From positions 1 through 64,000 of the forward strand of contig JBCBVA010000004.1 in NCBI GenBank assembly GCA_039817825.1: DNA of 64,000 nt. The letters are read 5' to 3'. The notes beneath the pieces are model-generated. The model did no database searches. It worked only from the letters and a program-made list of their open reading frames with translations, and was not told the DNA's origin. Numbering within the stretch: position 1 is the stretch's first letter; every line of letters starts with the position of its first letter. The position numbers were made by a program, and so were the translations under genes. The DNA comes from PCC-7336 sp039817825 (lineage in GTDB: Bacteria > Cyanobacteriota > Cyanobacteriia > Thermostichales > PCC-7336). Of this stretch, positions 26,342 through 35,687 are shown piece after piece.

Positions 26342-28390
26342 TTACTGCAGTGTTCCTTCGGGAAGGCCGACCCCGGCATCAAAGATATTGAAGTCATCAA
26401 TGCGCACCCGAAAACTACCCGATTGGCTAATCAAGCTAAAACTGATATCGATACCGTAAGTTCGGCGATCGTAGGAAATTGAGTAGAGGGTATCTAGCTC
26501 TTCAAACCCTTCGTCGAGGCGAATGCGAGTCTCGGCACCAATTCGAAACGGGCCGTAAAGCTGTTGACGTAATCCCAGACGAACGGTTTCGCGGGAGCGG
26601 AATCGATCAAAGCGGAGTGGTGTATCGTCATCGACAACACCATTGCTATAGATCAAATTAAACGCAGTGTAATCGAAGAAATTGCGATCGAATTCTCCCA
26701 ACACCGTTTGAAACCCGATGCTGCCGATCAGAGATGTTTGAATATCGCCAGTCGTGTAGGCGGCAGCGTTGGTTCGCAGACCCGTGATCGCCCAAAAGCC
26801 CTGTTCGATCGGCGCAAAACTAAACCGGGGCTGAGGGCGATCGCTCACATCGACCTGCCATAGCGGAAACCTGCCACTCAACGCGGCATCCGCCCGTAAC
26901 CGACCCACCTGCACAAACTCCAGGCGATCGTCACGACTCTCACCATCTAAGTAATCTCCCGCGATCCGGGAACTAAAGCTAATTCCGGAATTGCCCAGAT
27001 CGATCCTTGGCGAATTGTAGGCAACCCCCGCCTCGTGAAATAGGTCGGTTCGGGTATCCACTTCACCAAAGATCGGGCGGAATCGGGGTCGGTAGGCATA
27101 GCGCAACACAACGTTGCCGCGATTGGTACCCACTGGAATGCGGTGCTGGATACGAGCCCGAATTTCATCGTCTACGCCGCTGGCAAACGCCAGCGAGTTG
27201 AGGGCTACAAAAATATCGGTCACCTGTTTGCCGGGGCTGACGCGATTAAATTCCAAATCCAGACCGAAGGCCGCGAGAATGCCGTCTTCGTTGCCGAACT
27301 GCTGTACCCTCAGTCGGGGCGCGACCGTGAAGGCGATATTTCGTTGCCCCAAGAGTTCTAGATTGCGGCGCAGAATTAATCCGCCGTCATCATCGTCAAA
27401 CAGAACATCGAACGGAGGGCGGCGACCGACGGAGTCATCTCCGATCACAATTTGGTTGTCGCGCAGGGGCAGTCGAAACTTGCGATCGAACCACAGGCTG
27501 CTGCCCCGCATGGTGAGCAAGCTGGCTCCGTTTGGCAATTCTTCCAGTACCGCTGTTTCCGATCGCCGCTCCAATTCCGGTCCCCGAGGTGGCCCCTCTG
27601 GGTCGTTGGTGACCGCAACATTGGTGGCCGTCCAATTCTCTGGAGTGAGATTGATGCGATCGGCTTCGAAGCGCACAAACTTGATGTTCGGTCGGGATGA
27701 TGGAGTGTCGAATACCGATGTAGCCACTGCGTCAGTGGATAGCGTTGCCCGTTGGATGCTGACCGGCAAGTTAACGATATCCAGTTCCCCTTCCGCATTG
27801 TCCAGGTAGCCCGTTTGGTCTCCCGTGTTGTACTCCAGGTAGGTGCCCCGAACTTCCTGGCGCTCGTCAATTTTGATGACGACATTGCCTTCTGCCGTCG
27901 CAATTTCCGTGACCAAATTCATGGTGACGGTGTCGGCATTGAGGATGGTTTGCCCGAAGACCATCTCCACATTGCCTTCCGCCGTAAATATTTGGGTGTC
28001 GGAGTTGAATGTCTGGCGATCCGAGCGAATTTGCAGGGCGTTTTCCGGCAACGCCGTTTCCCCTGTAGGTGTTCCTGTTGCTGAATCTAGGTCGGGGGAT
28101 GGAGCTAATTCGGGACTGATGTTTGTTTCGGTAGGCTGTTCATCTAGCTCGCTCTCGGCTCCCGGTTCGGTGTCTACTTCCGGTTCGGTGTCTAGTTGCG
28201 CAACTGGGTTGCTGTCCCTGTTTGGCGACTGCTCCCCATCGAGTGGCTCGCTGGGTAAAAGCTGAGAGGCTTCTCCGTCAGCTTGGAGACTATTAGCTGA
28301 CGCTCCCGGTGGGGACTCCGGTGGAACTGTTTCCAGAGGGGGGAGCTGGGCGATCGATAGGGGAGTTAACCAAAAAAGCAGGGGTATCAC
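26342..28390 (-). CDS. LptD-like outer-membrane protein (DUF3769)
   Basis: The 682-residue protein is a cyanobacterial form of the lipopolysaccharide-assembly protein LptD. A short hydrophobic lead (IPLLFWLTPLSIAQ) is followed by about 90 disordered acidic/Pro residues. Next comes an OstA/LptA-like beta-jellyroll (DTQIFTAEGNVEMVFGQTIL, TAEGNVVIKIDERQEVRGTY), and then a long beta-barrel part with alternating strands ending in SFRVRIDDFNIFDAG. It would insert lipopolysaccharide or related lipids into the outer membrane. The start is a GTG at 28390, because the frame closes upstream at a TGA. The signal peptide is short, so the true start may be an unusual codon a few residues earlier. Confidence 0.75.
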   Translation of the reverse strand: MIPLLFWLTPLSIAQLPPLETVPPESPPGASANSLQADGEASQLLPSEPLDGEQSPNRDSNPVAQLDTEPEVDTEPGAESELDEQPTETNISPELAPSPDLDSATGTPTGETALPENALQIRSDRQTFNSDTQIFTAEGNVEMVFGQTILNADTVTMNLVTEIATAEGNVVIKIDERQEVRGTYLEYNTGDQTGYLDNAEGELDIVNLPVSIQRATLSTDAVATSVFDTPSSRPNIKFVRFEADRINLTPENWTATNVAVTNDPEGPPRGPELERRSETAVLEELPNGASLLTMRGSSLWFDRKFRLPLRDNQIVIGDDSVGRRPPFDVLFDDDDGGLILRRNLELLGQRNIAFTVAPRLRVQQFGNEDGILAAFGLDLEFNRVSPGKQVTDIFVALNSLAFASGVDDEIRARIQHRIPVGTNRGNVVLRYAYRPRFRPIFGEVDTRTDLFHEAGVAYNSPRIDLGNSGISFSSRIAGDYLDGESRDDRLEFVQVGRLRADAALSGRFPLWQVDVSDRPQPRFSFAPIEQGFWAITGLRTNAAAYTTGDIQTSLIGSIGFQTVLGEFDRNFFDYTAFNLIYSNGVVDDDTPLRFDRFRSRETVRLGLRQQLYGPFRIGAETRIRLDEGFEELDTLYSISYDRRTYGIDISFSLISQSGSFRVRIDDFNIFDAGVGLPEGTLQ

Positions 28391-28977
28391 GTGCTCTACA
28401 TCCAGGGGAGATGGGGCTGCGGAAGGTCATCTTATGGGTGTTGAGTGAGGGAGTGTGAGGGAGATACACCTTGCAACGCACATCGATGCTGAACGTGCCG
28501 GTGGGATTCTCGGACTGCTTATTACTGTAATGACTTTTCGATCGAAACGCTCTGCCGATTGACGTCCCCTCCCATCTGGACACACCGATATCTGGGCTAA
28601 ACCATCCACTTGGCATCGAGAAAGCGCGTTCCCACCAATTTTCACCAATTACTGGAAAATTTTTAATTGAGTTCGGTGTCGTTAGGTGCGAGCGATCGCG
28701 ACTGGAACCCTACCGCCATACCCACTGACTTGCTGCGTTGGTGCCACTCACAATAGGCCAGAACAAGGCCACAACCTATAGCGTTTTTCATTTCAGTCAG
28801 GACACTCAACTCTAGGTGTAGACAGGGATTGCTATAGCTGAAATGTCCGCAGTGATGTGGTCACTGCTCTAGCTGGAATCGCACGAGTTAGCAGACTTGA
28901 ATTTGCACCGCAAGAACTGCAGCAGGAGGACAGCCGAGTGCTAGCATAAAAAGCTGTGCGAGCAAGCGGGTGCAGTT
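28391..28977. other. Divergent promoter region of the LptD-like gene and pheT
   Basis: About 590 bases with no recognisable gene. It contains MITE copy B (28777-28871) and GC-rich sequence just before the GTG start of pheT. A 107-codon frame on the reverse strand (28293-28616) overlaps the LptD-like gene and is not called. Confidence 0.4.
28777..28871 (+). mobile_element. 95-bp palindromic MITE-like element, copy B
   Basis: This copy aligns with copies A, C and D: TATAGCG at the left, CATTTCAG, then GCTGAAATGTCCGCAGTG, and an end at CTCTA, where the usual CTATA has one change. It lies about 100 bases before pheT and could affect its transcription. Confidence 0.72.
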
Positions 28978-31386
28978 GTGAAAATTTCCCTGAAATGGCT
29001 ACGGGAACTAGTGGAGTTCGACTGGGATCCGGATGCCATCAGCGAGGCGTTAACCCTGACGGGATTTGAAGTGGAAGACATTGACGATCTGCGGGCTCGT
29101 GCCGATGGCGTCGTAGTAGGTCATATCCTGTCTGCCGAACAGCATCCCAATGCCGATCGCCTGCAAGTCTGCCAAGTGAATGTGGGGGCCGACAGTCCAC
29201 TTACGATTGTCTGCGGAGCCAAGAACGCTCGCACCGGTCTCTACGTTGCCGTTGCGATGGTGGGCACCTACCTGCCGACCATTGACCTGAAGCTGCGCAA
29301 AACCAAGTTGCGGGGGGTGAAGTCTGAGGGGATGATTTGTTCCCTCAAAGAATTGGGGCTGGAGGAAGAATCCGCCGGTATTTACGAATTTGACGGTACC
29401 CCTGAAGTCGGGAGCGACGTTCGTCCTTTACTGGGCCTCGATGACGCCATTTTGGATTTGGTGTCGACTGCCAACCGAGCGGATGCTCTCAGCATGGTGG
29501 GCATTGCCCGTGAGGTGTCGGCCATTACCCGTAACCCCGTCAACTTACCCGTTGCGACTCCGACCCAGCCCCAGCAATCCGCAACTGTCGCTCTGGATAT
29601 TGCCGACTCCGCTGCCTGTCCGGCGTACAGCGGCAGTCTGATTCGCGGTGTGACCATTGCGCCCTCCCCTGCTTGGCTGAGCAAACAGCTAGAAGCTGCT
29701 GGAGTTCGTTCCATCAACAACGTTGTGGACATCACGAACTACGTCCTGCTGGAGTGGGGCCAACCGCTGCACGCGTTTGATTGGCAGAAGTTGCAAGCAG
29801 TGATGGGAGATGCGGCTCCCACTGGTGATAGTCATTTTGTAGGTGTTCGGTTGGCCGCTGCCGGAGACACTCTCAAAACTTTAGATGGTAGCGATCGCGA
29901 ACTGGTTGCCGATAACTTGGTGATTACAGCCGCCGATATTCCCGTTGCCCTGGCGGGGGTCATGGGGGGAGAAGACACCGAAGTCAACGATGCGTCTGTC
30001 GATATCTTTCTGGAAGCCGCCCTGTTCGATCCCGTTGCCGTCCGCCGGTCTGCCCGTGCCCAAACCTTGAGAACAGAAGCCTCTGCCCGCTACGAGCGAG
30101 GGGTAGATGCATCAGCGTGGCTGACTGCTCGCGATCGCGCCGTTGCCCTCATTCTGGAGATTGCCGGTGGGGAATTAGTGGAGGAGACCGTCCACGATGC
30201 TCGGCCTACCGACGATCGCTCCATTACCCTGCGCCTACAGCGACTGATCGACATCATGGGAGACACTATTCCTGCGGCTACGGTGGTGAACTATCTAGAA
30301 GCACTGGGTTTCGAGATGACCCAGCAAACGTCCGAGGCCGAGACCGTATGGACCGTTAACGTCCCGGCTTATCGGCAGCGGGACATCGAGCGGGAAATTG
30401 ACCTAATTGAAGAATTTGCCCGTCTGTACGGCTACGACCAGTTCTCGGCTACCTTGCCTAGCGAAGCCAGCGTTGGGGATATCTCCGATTGGGAATTGCT
30501 GCTGCGTCGCATTCGTCTGGCCTTCCGCAGTTCGGGGCTGACCGAACTGATGCAAATTTCCCTCTGCCCTCAAACGGCAGGGGTGCCGGTGGTGATTACC
30601 AATCCGATCGCGGAAGAGTTTTCGGCCTTGCGACAAGAGCTACTGCCGGGCTTGGTGGAGGCCTACGGGTTCAACCAGGATCGCGGGAACGGCCCCCTAA
30701 ACGGATTTGAAGTGGGGAAAGTCTTCTGGAGAGAGGGCGATCGCTACGCAGAAGAAACGCGCATTGGTGGCATTTTTGGTGGCGATCCCACCCGCCAAAG
30801 CTGGCAACAGACCGCGCAATCCCTCGATTGGTTTGCGGCAAAAGGCTTGCTGGTCAAAGTCTTCGAACGGCTAGGGCTGGAGGTCACGTTCCAAGGGGAC
30901 AGTGAGCAAGAGCTGTTGCACCCCGGACGGACGGCATCGCTGTGGCTGAAGAAGCAGCGATTGGGGGTATTCGGTCAGCTGCATCCGCGTACGGCCAAGC
31001 AGCGGGATTTACCGTCCGAGGTCTATGCCTTTGAACTGTCGCTACCCGTTCTGGTTGAGGGGCTGAGTGCACTGGGGATTGTCACTTATCGCAACTTCTC
31101 CACCTTCCCTGCTTCCGATCGCGACATCGCCTTTTACAGCCCGCTAGAGGTGAGTGTAGGAGACTTGGAAATGGCGATCTCGAAAGCTGGCGGAGAGCTG
31201 TTGGAGTCGGTGCAGTTGTTTGACGAGTATCGCGGCAAGGGGGTACCGGACGGACAGCGTAGTTTGGCCTTTCGGATCGTGTATCGTTCTGGCGATCGCA
31301 CCTTGACTGAAGCTGAAGTGGAATCAGCTCACCAGGCGGTGCGGCAACAGCTTGAGACGCAGTTCTCGGTGAGCTTGCGGAGTTAG
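28978..31386 (+). CDS. pheT: Phenylalanyl-tRNA synthetase, beta chain
   Basis: The 802-residue beta subunit pairs with PheS (not in the window) to charge tRNA-Phe. The N-terminus MKISLKWLRELVEFDWDPDA is characteristic. An EMAP-like tRNA-binding domain follows (HILSAEQHPNADRLQVCQVN), then the B3/B4 editing region (TNYVLLEWGQPLHAFDW), the B5 DNA-binding fold (YRQRDIEREIDLIEEFARLY) and the C-terminal anticodon-binding FDX-ACB domain (RNFSTFPASDRDIAFY). The length and domain order are normal for the bacterial enzyme. The start codon is GTG. Confidence 0.96.
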   Translation: MKISLKWLRELVEFDWDPDAISEALTLTGFEVEDIDDLRARADGVVVGHILSAEQHPNADRLQVCQVNVGADSPLTIVCGAKNARTGLYVAVAMVGTYLPTIDLKLRKTKLRGVKSEGMICSLKELGLEEESAGIYEFDGTPEVGSDVRPLLGLDDAILDLVSTANRADALSMVGIAREVSAITRNPVNLPVATPTQPQQSATVALDIADSAACPAYSGSLIRGVTIAPSPAWLSKQLEAAGVRSINNVVDITNYVLLEWGQPLHAFDWQKLQAVMGDAAPTGDSHFVGVRLAAAGDTLKTLDGSDRELVADNLVITAADIPVALAGVMGGEDTEVNDASVDIFLEAALFDPVAVRRSARAQTLRTEASARYERGVDASAWLTARDRAVALILEIAGGELVEETVHDARPTDDRSITLRLQRLIDIMGDTIPAATVVNYLEALGFEMTQQTSEAETVWTVNVPAYRQRDIEREIDLIEEFARLYGYDQFSATLPSEASVGDISDWELLLRRIRLAFRSSGLTELMQISLCPQTAGVPVVITNPIAEEFSALRQELLPGLVEAYGFNQDRGNGPLNGFEVGKVFWREGDRYAEETRIGGIFGGDPTRQSWQQTAQSLDWFAAKGLLVKVFERLGLEVTFQGDSEQELLHPGRTASLWLKKQRLGVFGQLHPRTAKQRDLPSEVYAFELSLPVLVEGLSALGIVTYRNFSTFPASDRDIAFYSPLEVSVGDLEMAISKAGGELLESVQLFDEYRGKGVPDGQRSLAFRIVYRSGDRTLTEAEVESAHQAVRQQLETQFSVSLRS

Positions 31387-31407
31387 TACTTGCTTAGTAG
31401 TTCTTTT

Positions 31408-31484
31408 TGTGAGACTGAGATACACAATCTCAGTCTCACATGAATCAGCTATGACCTACAGCTATCAATCTAAAGCTGTAGGTC
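31408..31484. terminator. Two perfect hairpins between pheT and crtB
   Basis: The first hairpin has a 14-bp stem, TGTGAGACTGAGAT (31408-31421) with its inverse at 31427-31440 and a 5-base loop. The second has an 11-bp stem, GACCTACAGCT (31453-31463) with its inverse at 31474-31484. They lie between convergent genes and can end both transcripts; neither has a T-run. Confidence 0.65.
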
Positions 31485-31499
31485 TATTAGTCCGGTCAA

Positions 31500-32363
31500 C
31501 TAGTAGCGATACTGGGCCCGCCACCAGGCCACGGGCAGAGCGACAGCCTTGCGCACTTTAGACACGTAAGCCCGACGGCGGAACACTTGATAGTTATTGC
31601 GCTCGATCGCGTTCAAAATCTGGCGATAGAGCATGAGAGAGGCCCACACGGGCCAGCGGGCATCTTTCTGGAGAGATGACACCCCTGACTCGGCCTTAGC
31701 ATAGAGTTTGCGAGCCCGCTCGATTTCAAAATTCATCAGGGCAATCCAGCGCCGATCGACCACACAGTTGAACAGGTCGCTCTCAGAGTAGTTAAACTTT
31801 TTTAAATCCTCACCGGGCAAATAGATACGACCCCGACGCGCATCCTCCCCCACATCTCGCAAAATGTTGGTGAGCTGCATCGCCAACCCCAGCGAGATCG
31901 CCTCGTCCATCGCATACTTGCCGGGGGCAAATCCCATAATGGCAGACGACATCTCACCCACCGTACCGGCAACGCGATAGCAGTACAGGCGCAGCTCGTC
32001 CCAGGTTTCGTAGCGATCGCGCTCTAGATCCATTCGCTGGCCGGCAATCATTTCCCGAAAGGGCTCCACCGGTATGGAGTAGCGCTCGATGGCATCGGCT
32101 AGAGCAATATCTGTCGGATTGGCAGGTGTGGAGCCGGAGAACAGCGTTTCCATGTTCTCTTCCCACGCATCCAGTGTCTCTGGAGTGGTTGTGCCTGCTT
32201 CTGCACCATCCACCAGCTCGTCCGTATTGCGAAGCCACGCATAAATCGCCCAAATGGCATGCCGCTTCTGCAAAGGCATAAGCTGCGAGCCCAGATAAAA
32301 CGTTTTGGCATGTTTGGCCGTAATACTGCGGCACAGTTCGATCGATTGGGCAAGCGAGGTCAT
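31500..32363 (-). CDS. crtB: Phytoene synthase
   Basis: CrtB joins two geranylgeranyl diphosphates into phytoene, the first committed step of carotenoid synthesis. ATG 32363 gives 287 residues; a GTG three codons upstream is possible. The trans-isoprenyl synthase signatures are present: KTFYLGSQLMP, AIYAWLRNTDELVDGAEA with the first Asp-rich motif, YCYRVAGTVGEMSSAIMG, and LGLAMQLTNILRDVGEDARRGR with the second. It is transcribed with pds, whose stop codon lies 74 bases upstream, so both early steps are co-expressed. Confidence 0.95.
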   Translation of the reverse strand: MTSLAQSIELCRSITAKHAKTFYLGSQLMPLQKRHAIWAIYAWLRNTDELVDGAEAGTTTPETLDAWEENMETLFSGSTPANPTDIALADAIERYSIPVEPFREMIAGQRMDLERDRYETWDELRLYCYRVAGTVGEMSSAIMGFAPGKYAMDEAISLGLAMQLTNILRDVGEDARRGRIYLPGEDLKKFNYSESDLFNCVVDRRWIALMNFEIERARKLYAKAESGVSSLQKDARWPVWASLMLYRQILNAIERNNYQVFRRRAYVSKVRKAVALPVAWWRAQYRY

Positions 32364-32437
32364 TGCACCCACCAGAGGCAGAAACGAGTGAAAGCCGCAG
32401 GTCGCAGCAGGAGTCGAGTGAAGCGAGAACGCTCAGA

Positions 32438-33868
32438 TTATCCCACAGCAGTAGCCAGATCCGCAGCGGTGCTTGTGGTTTTGTCAGCGGTATCTAGAGA
32501 GGATTGGCGATCGCCAATTTCGCGGGCGGCTAGTTTACCGGAGAGGACGGCCCCCTCCATGCTGCCGAGATAGCGCTGTTTGGTGTAGCTGCCGGCCAGG
32601 AAGAAATTGTCAATGGGAGTGACTTGAGTCGGTCGCAGCGCCTCGCAACCCGGAACCGCCGTATACACGGAGCGGGGCGTTTTCACTACTTTCACCTTCA
32701 AGACGTTGGCGGGAGACGGAACCTGGTCGGGAAACAGCTTGGCCAGCTCCGCCATCGTGGCCGCCGTAATTTCTTCGTCAGACTTGTTAACCCAATCTTC
32801 GGCTGGGGCCAGTACCAACTCCAGCATGGACTTGTCGGGGTCAGCGTACTCGTTGCACGTGTTGCTCATGTCGGCATACACGCTGAGTAGGGGAGAGCGA
32901 GAGAACAACAGGTGGTCTACGTCGGTCAACTTGCGATCGAACCACAATTGAATGTTGACAACGGGCACTCCCTCCAGCTTTTGCATCTTTTGGAAGAACT
33001 CCTGCTCGCGCCAGGGGGCGGGGAGTAATGTCTTGAGCGGATCGACGGATAGAGCAGAGACGTAGGCATCGGCCTGGACGTCGTAGTCTGGTTGGCCGTT
33101 GAGCCCGCGCATTTGGAAATGGCTGACCGTTCTATCGTCATTCAGCACAATTTGCTTGAGGGGAGCATTGAGATGGACTTCACCGCCACGCTCCACAATG
33201 TAGTCAATTAGAGGTTGGCACAATCGTTCGGGGGGGGCTCCGTCCAAAAACGCCATTTTGGAGCCGTCTTTTTCCTGCAGGAAGCGGTTGAGTGCGGTAA
33301 GCAGGATCGTGGCGGAAATCTTATCGGGGTCGATGAAGTTCAGGGCTTTGGACATGGCGATGAAGACTTCATCTTCCACTCGCGGGTCTACCTTCTGCTT
33401 CTTCAGCCATTCGGAGAAGGTGTACTTATCCATCTCTTCGACGTATTTCTGCCCTTTGACAATCGCCGGCAGCAGCCCCAGTCCAAACTGGATTTTTTCT
33501 TTCCAGGTCAGCATATCGTTGTTGCGCAGGATCGCAACGATGCCGTTGAGAGGGGCGGGAATATTGGGGAAATCGAAGCGGGACAGCTCGCCAGGTTGCT
33601 GAGGCATGTTGAACAGCATGGAGTGCTGCTTCCACTGCAGGCGATCGCTGATGCCCAGCTCTTCAAACAGTTGCAGCATGTTGGGGTAAGCACCGAAAAA
33701 GATGTGCAAACCGGTCTCGGTCCAGTCGCCGTCCTCATCTTTCCACGCGGCCACTAGTCCGCCCCAAACGTCGCGTCGCTCGTAGACAACTGGCTGAATA
33801 CCGAGATCGCACAAGTATTTTGCGCAAGATAATCCAGCTAGTCCGCCGCCCGCGATCGCAACACGCAT
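32438..33868 (-). CDS. pds: 15-cis-phytoene desaturase (plant/cyanobacterial type)
   Basis: This 476-residue FAD enzyme (also called crtP) desaturates phytoene to zeta-carotene, passing electrons to plastoquinone. It has the dinucleotide-binding motif VAIAGGGLAGLSCAKYL at the N-terminus, RRDVWGGLVAAWKDEDGDW, and HIFFGAYPNMLQLFEELGI. The C-terminal FAD motif is FFLAGSYTKQRYLGSMEGAV. No signal peptide is present; it binds the membrane from the cytoplasmic side. It is the first gene of a pds-crtB operon, the classic cyanobacterial order. Confidence 0.96.
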   Translation of the reverse strand: MRVAIAGGGLAGLSCAKYLCDLGIQPVVYERRDVWGGLVAAWKDEDGDWTETGLHIFFGAYPNMLQLFEELGISDRLQWKQHSMLFNMPQQPGELSRFDFPNIPAPLNGIVAILRNNDMLTWKEKIQFGLGLLPAIVKGQKYVEEMDKYTFSEWLKKQKVDPRVEDEVFIAMSKALNFIDPDKISATILLTALNRFLQEKDGSKMAFLDGAPPERLCQPLIDYIVERGGEVHLNAPLKQIVLNDDRTVSHFQMRGLNGQPDYDVQADAYVSALSVDPLKTLLPAPWREQEFFQKMQKLEGVPVVNIQLWFDRKLTDVDHLLFSRSPLLSVYADMSNTCNEYADPDKSMLELVLAPAEDWVNKSDEEITAATMAELAKLFPDQVPSPANVLKVKVVKTPRSVYTAVPGCEALRPTQVTPIDNFFLAGSYTKQRYLGSMEGAVLSGKLAAREIGDRQSSLDTADKTTSTAADLATAVG

Positions 33869-34082
33869 GTCATCTGTCCCTGCAAACTGTGAATTCTATT
33901 GTATTTGCAATCCGTTACAATTTGCAGCAATTTGCTGATAGAGGTGCACACTACCGGTAAGAGCGCTCGAGCTCAACAGTATGCCTGCCCGTGATTTCAG
34001 CCATTCATGGCGGCTGTTTTTCTAGTGCTACCTTGACACCACTTGGACGTTCGGGGCCGGCTGCTTGGGTGGGTGGGGAGGC

Positions 34083-34433
34083 TCAGTGTCTGCAGATCCG
34101 ATTTTGAGCAAAAATTCTGCTGACTTTTCTCGCTTCATGCCAGCGAGCGAGACAGTCTGCTTCAACCGAACAGGATGTGATGCTGGCCCGAGTGTCAGCA
34201 GTCCTGCGTCGTTTTTGCCTTGGCTGATGGGCTTGTTTGACCGTACTGCGCGATCTTTGACGGCGCGTGTCGCTGCGCAGATGGAGGGGAGATAGTTTGC
34301 CTTGTGGGGAAACTGGTCTGCCCGAAGACATCTCTGGTAGACGCTTGCGGACGGGCGAGCGATTGTTTGATGTCTGCCACGGCAAAGCAGCTAAGGATAG
34401 CAGCGTGACGTGGTGAATGGGAAATGCACTCAT
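34083..34433 (-). CDS. Possible small protein with N-terminal hydrophobic stretch
   Basis: ATG 34433 is preceded by AGGAG at a spacing of about 9 bases, which is the main support for this gene. The 116-residue product begins SAFPIHHVTLLSLAALPW, which could be a short signal or anchor. It continues with a low-complexity basic region rich in Arg, Ser and Gln (HLRSDTRRQRSRSTVKQAHQ). No family is recognised. The frame on the opposite strand (34065-34295) is also open, so the coding strand is uncertain. It may be a decayed gene or a chance frame. Confidence 0.3.
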   Translation of the reverse strand: MSAFPIHHVTLLSLAALPWQTSNNRSPVRKRLPEMSSGRPVSPQGKLSPLHLRSDTRRQRSRSTVKQAHQPRQKRRRTADTRASITSCSVEADCLARWHEARKVSRIFAQNRICRH

Positions 34434-34619
34434 AACACTCAACTCCTGAGCATTCAAACTTTTAATCTCCAGCACCGGTCAATGACTGAACTTGGTGAAG
34501 GAGTGTGACTCAGTGGAACTTGGCTTTAATGCTTGCGGTTATGCCTTCCAGACGGTTCACAACCCATTTGGGAGTCACCGCAATCAGTCAATCAAATCAA
34601 GTTAAAATCCGAACTAAAC

Positions 34620-34635
34620 TCACTGAATAAAGTGA
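34620..34635. promoter_or_regulatory. Possible operator of the S24 repressor
   Basis: TCACT (34620-34624) and AGTGA (34631-34635) form an inverted repeat with a 6-base spacer. A related TTTCACT and CATTCACC pair lies nearer the gene (about 34689-34709). Repeated half-sites upstream of a CI-like repressor suggest self-regulation. This is inference only. Confidence 0.35.
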
Positions 34636-34734
34636 ATTACTTGCAAAACTATCCACATACATTGAAGGTGTCAAGAGTCTGCGATAGGATTTCACTAGTT
34701 TCATTCACCTCAAGCTGCTGAGAGGGAGATGTTG

Positions 34735-35418
34735 ATGAGGCGATCGCAGACCTCTGAAGAATTGAAGGCATTGGGACTGAAAACATTCGCCAATCGTTTG
34801 AAACAGGCGATCGGGGATGAAGCCGTGTATGCCTTTGGGCGAAGAGCGGGGCTGAGCGATACGAGTTTGCGCAGCTATTTAAAAGGGGCTGCGGTGCCGG
34901 GAATCGATAAAGCGGTGGCGATGGCCGAAACAGCAGGTGTTGCGCTGCAGTGGCTGATTACCGGAGACGGAGACATGCGCGACGGGGATGCGGCTGACGA
35001 TGATTTTGTCGGCATTCCATTGGTCGATGCCGAGGTGTCTGCCGGGCCCGGATTGTTGGCAAGAGAGGAAGACGTGCGGGAGGTGGTGGCGTTCGATCGC
35101 CAGTGGCTACGTTCCAAACTAGGCACCAACCCCTCTCAATTAACGCTGGTTACGGTCAGTGGAGACAGCATGGCTCCAACATTGATGGATGGGGATACGA
35201 TTTTTGTCGATCGCCAGGTCAATGAGTTGCGCGATGGTATTTACGTATTTCAGATGAATGGCGATTTGCTGGTGAAACGCCTGCAGAAATTGCCAGGGTC
35301 ACTGATTAGCGTGATTAGCGACAATCCCAAGTTTCAAACCTTCACCGTAGATATGAACGATTGCGACAACCAAATCGCTATTGTGGGCCGCTACCGAGGC
35401 CGGATTTCGCTGCAATAA
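34735..35418 (+). CDS. CI/LexA-like repressor with HTH and S24 peptidase domain
   Basis: ATG 34735 is chosen because GAGGGAG lies 6 bases upstream; the ATG at 34729 overlaps that site. The 227-residue protein has an N-terminal helix-turn-helix (FGRRAGLSDTSLRSYLKGAA near residues 34-53) and a C-terminal S24 domain. The expected self-cleavage bond is Ala103-Gly104 in AEVSAGPG, the nucleophile is Ser145 in SGDSMAPTLMDGD, and the general base is Lys181 in GDLLVKRLQ. The layout is that of phage CI-type repressors, inactivated by RecA-assisted self-cleavage on DNA damage. No phage genes are nearby, so it may be a prophage leftover or a domesticated stress regulator. Confidence 0.82.
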   Translation: MRRSQTSEELKALGLKTFANRLKQAIGDEAVYAFGRRAGLSDTSLRSYLKGAAVPGIDKAVAMAETAGVALQWLITGDGDMRDGDAADDDFVGIPLVDAEVSAGPGLLAREEDVREVVAFDRQWLRSKLGTNPSQLTLVTVSGDSMAPTLMDGDTIFVDRQVNELRDGIYVFQMNGDLLVKRLQKLPGSLISVISDNPKFQTFTVDMNDCDNQIAIVGRYRGRISLQ

Positions 35419-35687
35419 ATTCTTGTACCGCGCTTAGACCACCGGTCTGGACTGTTGGATTCGGCAAGAGACCGCTGTCTTTGGTACGCGGTACACCAGT
35501 AGTACAGCCTCAAAAATAGTTGACCCGCCTGCACAATCGGTGATAGAGCGAAAGACACATTGTCCGGTCTCATGCGGTGAGGGCGTTATCCATGCAACGG
35601 CCTCGCTAGTGGTGTAATGGCCTCGTTCATGGGCGATCGCTCCTGCAAGATCGGACAGTCCTTGCATGTTGCCTGGGGTGGTTCGCG

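Larger units (their letters stand above)
33869..34728. other. Region between pds and the S24 repressor
   Basis: This 860-base region holds the pds promoter side and one possible small leftward gene (34083-34433). The AT-rich part, 34590-34730, has TCACT/AGTGA half-sites before the repressor gene. No transposase or RNA gene was recognised. Confidence 0.35.
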
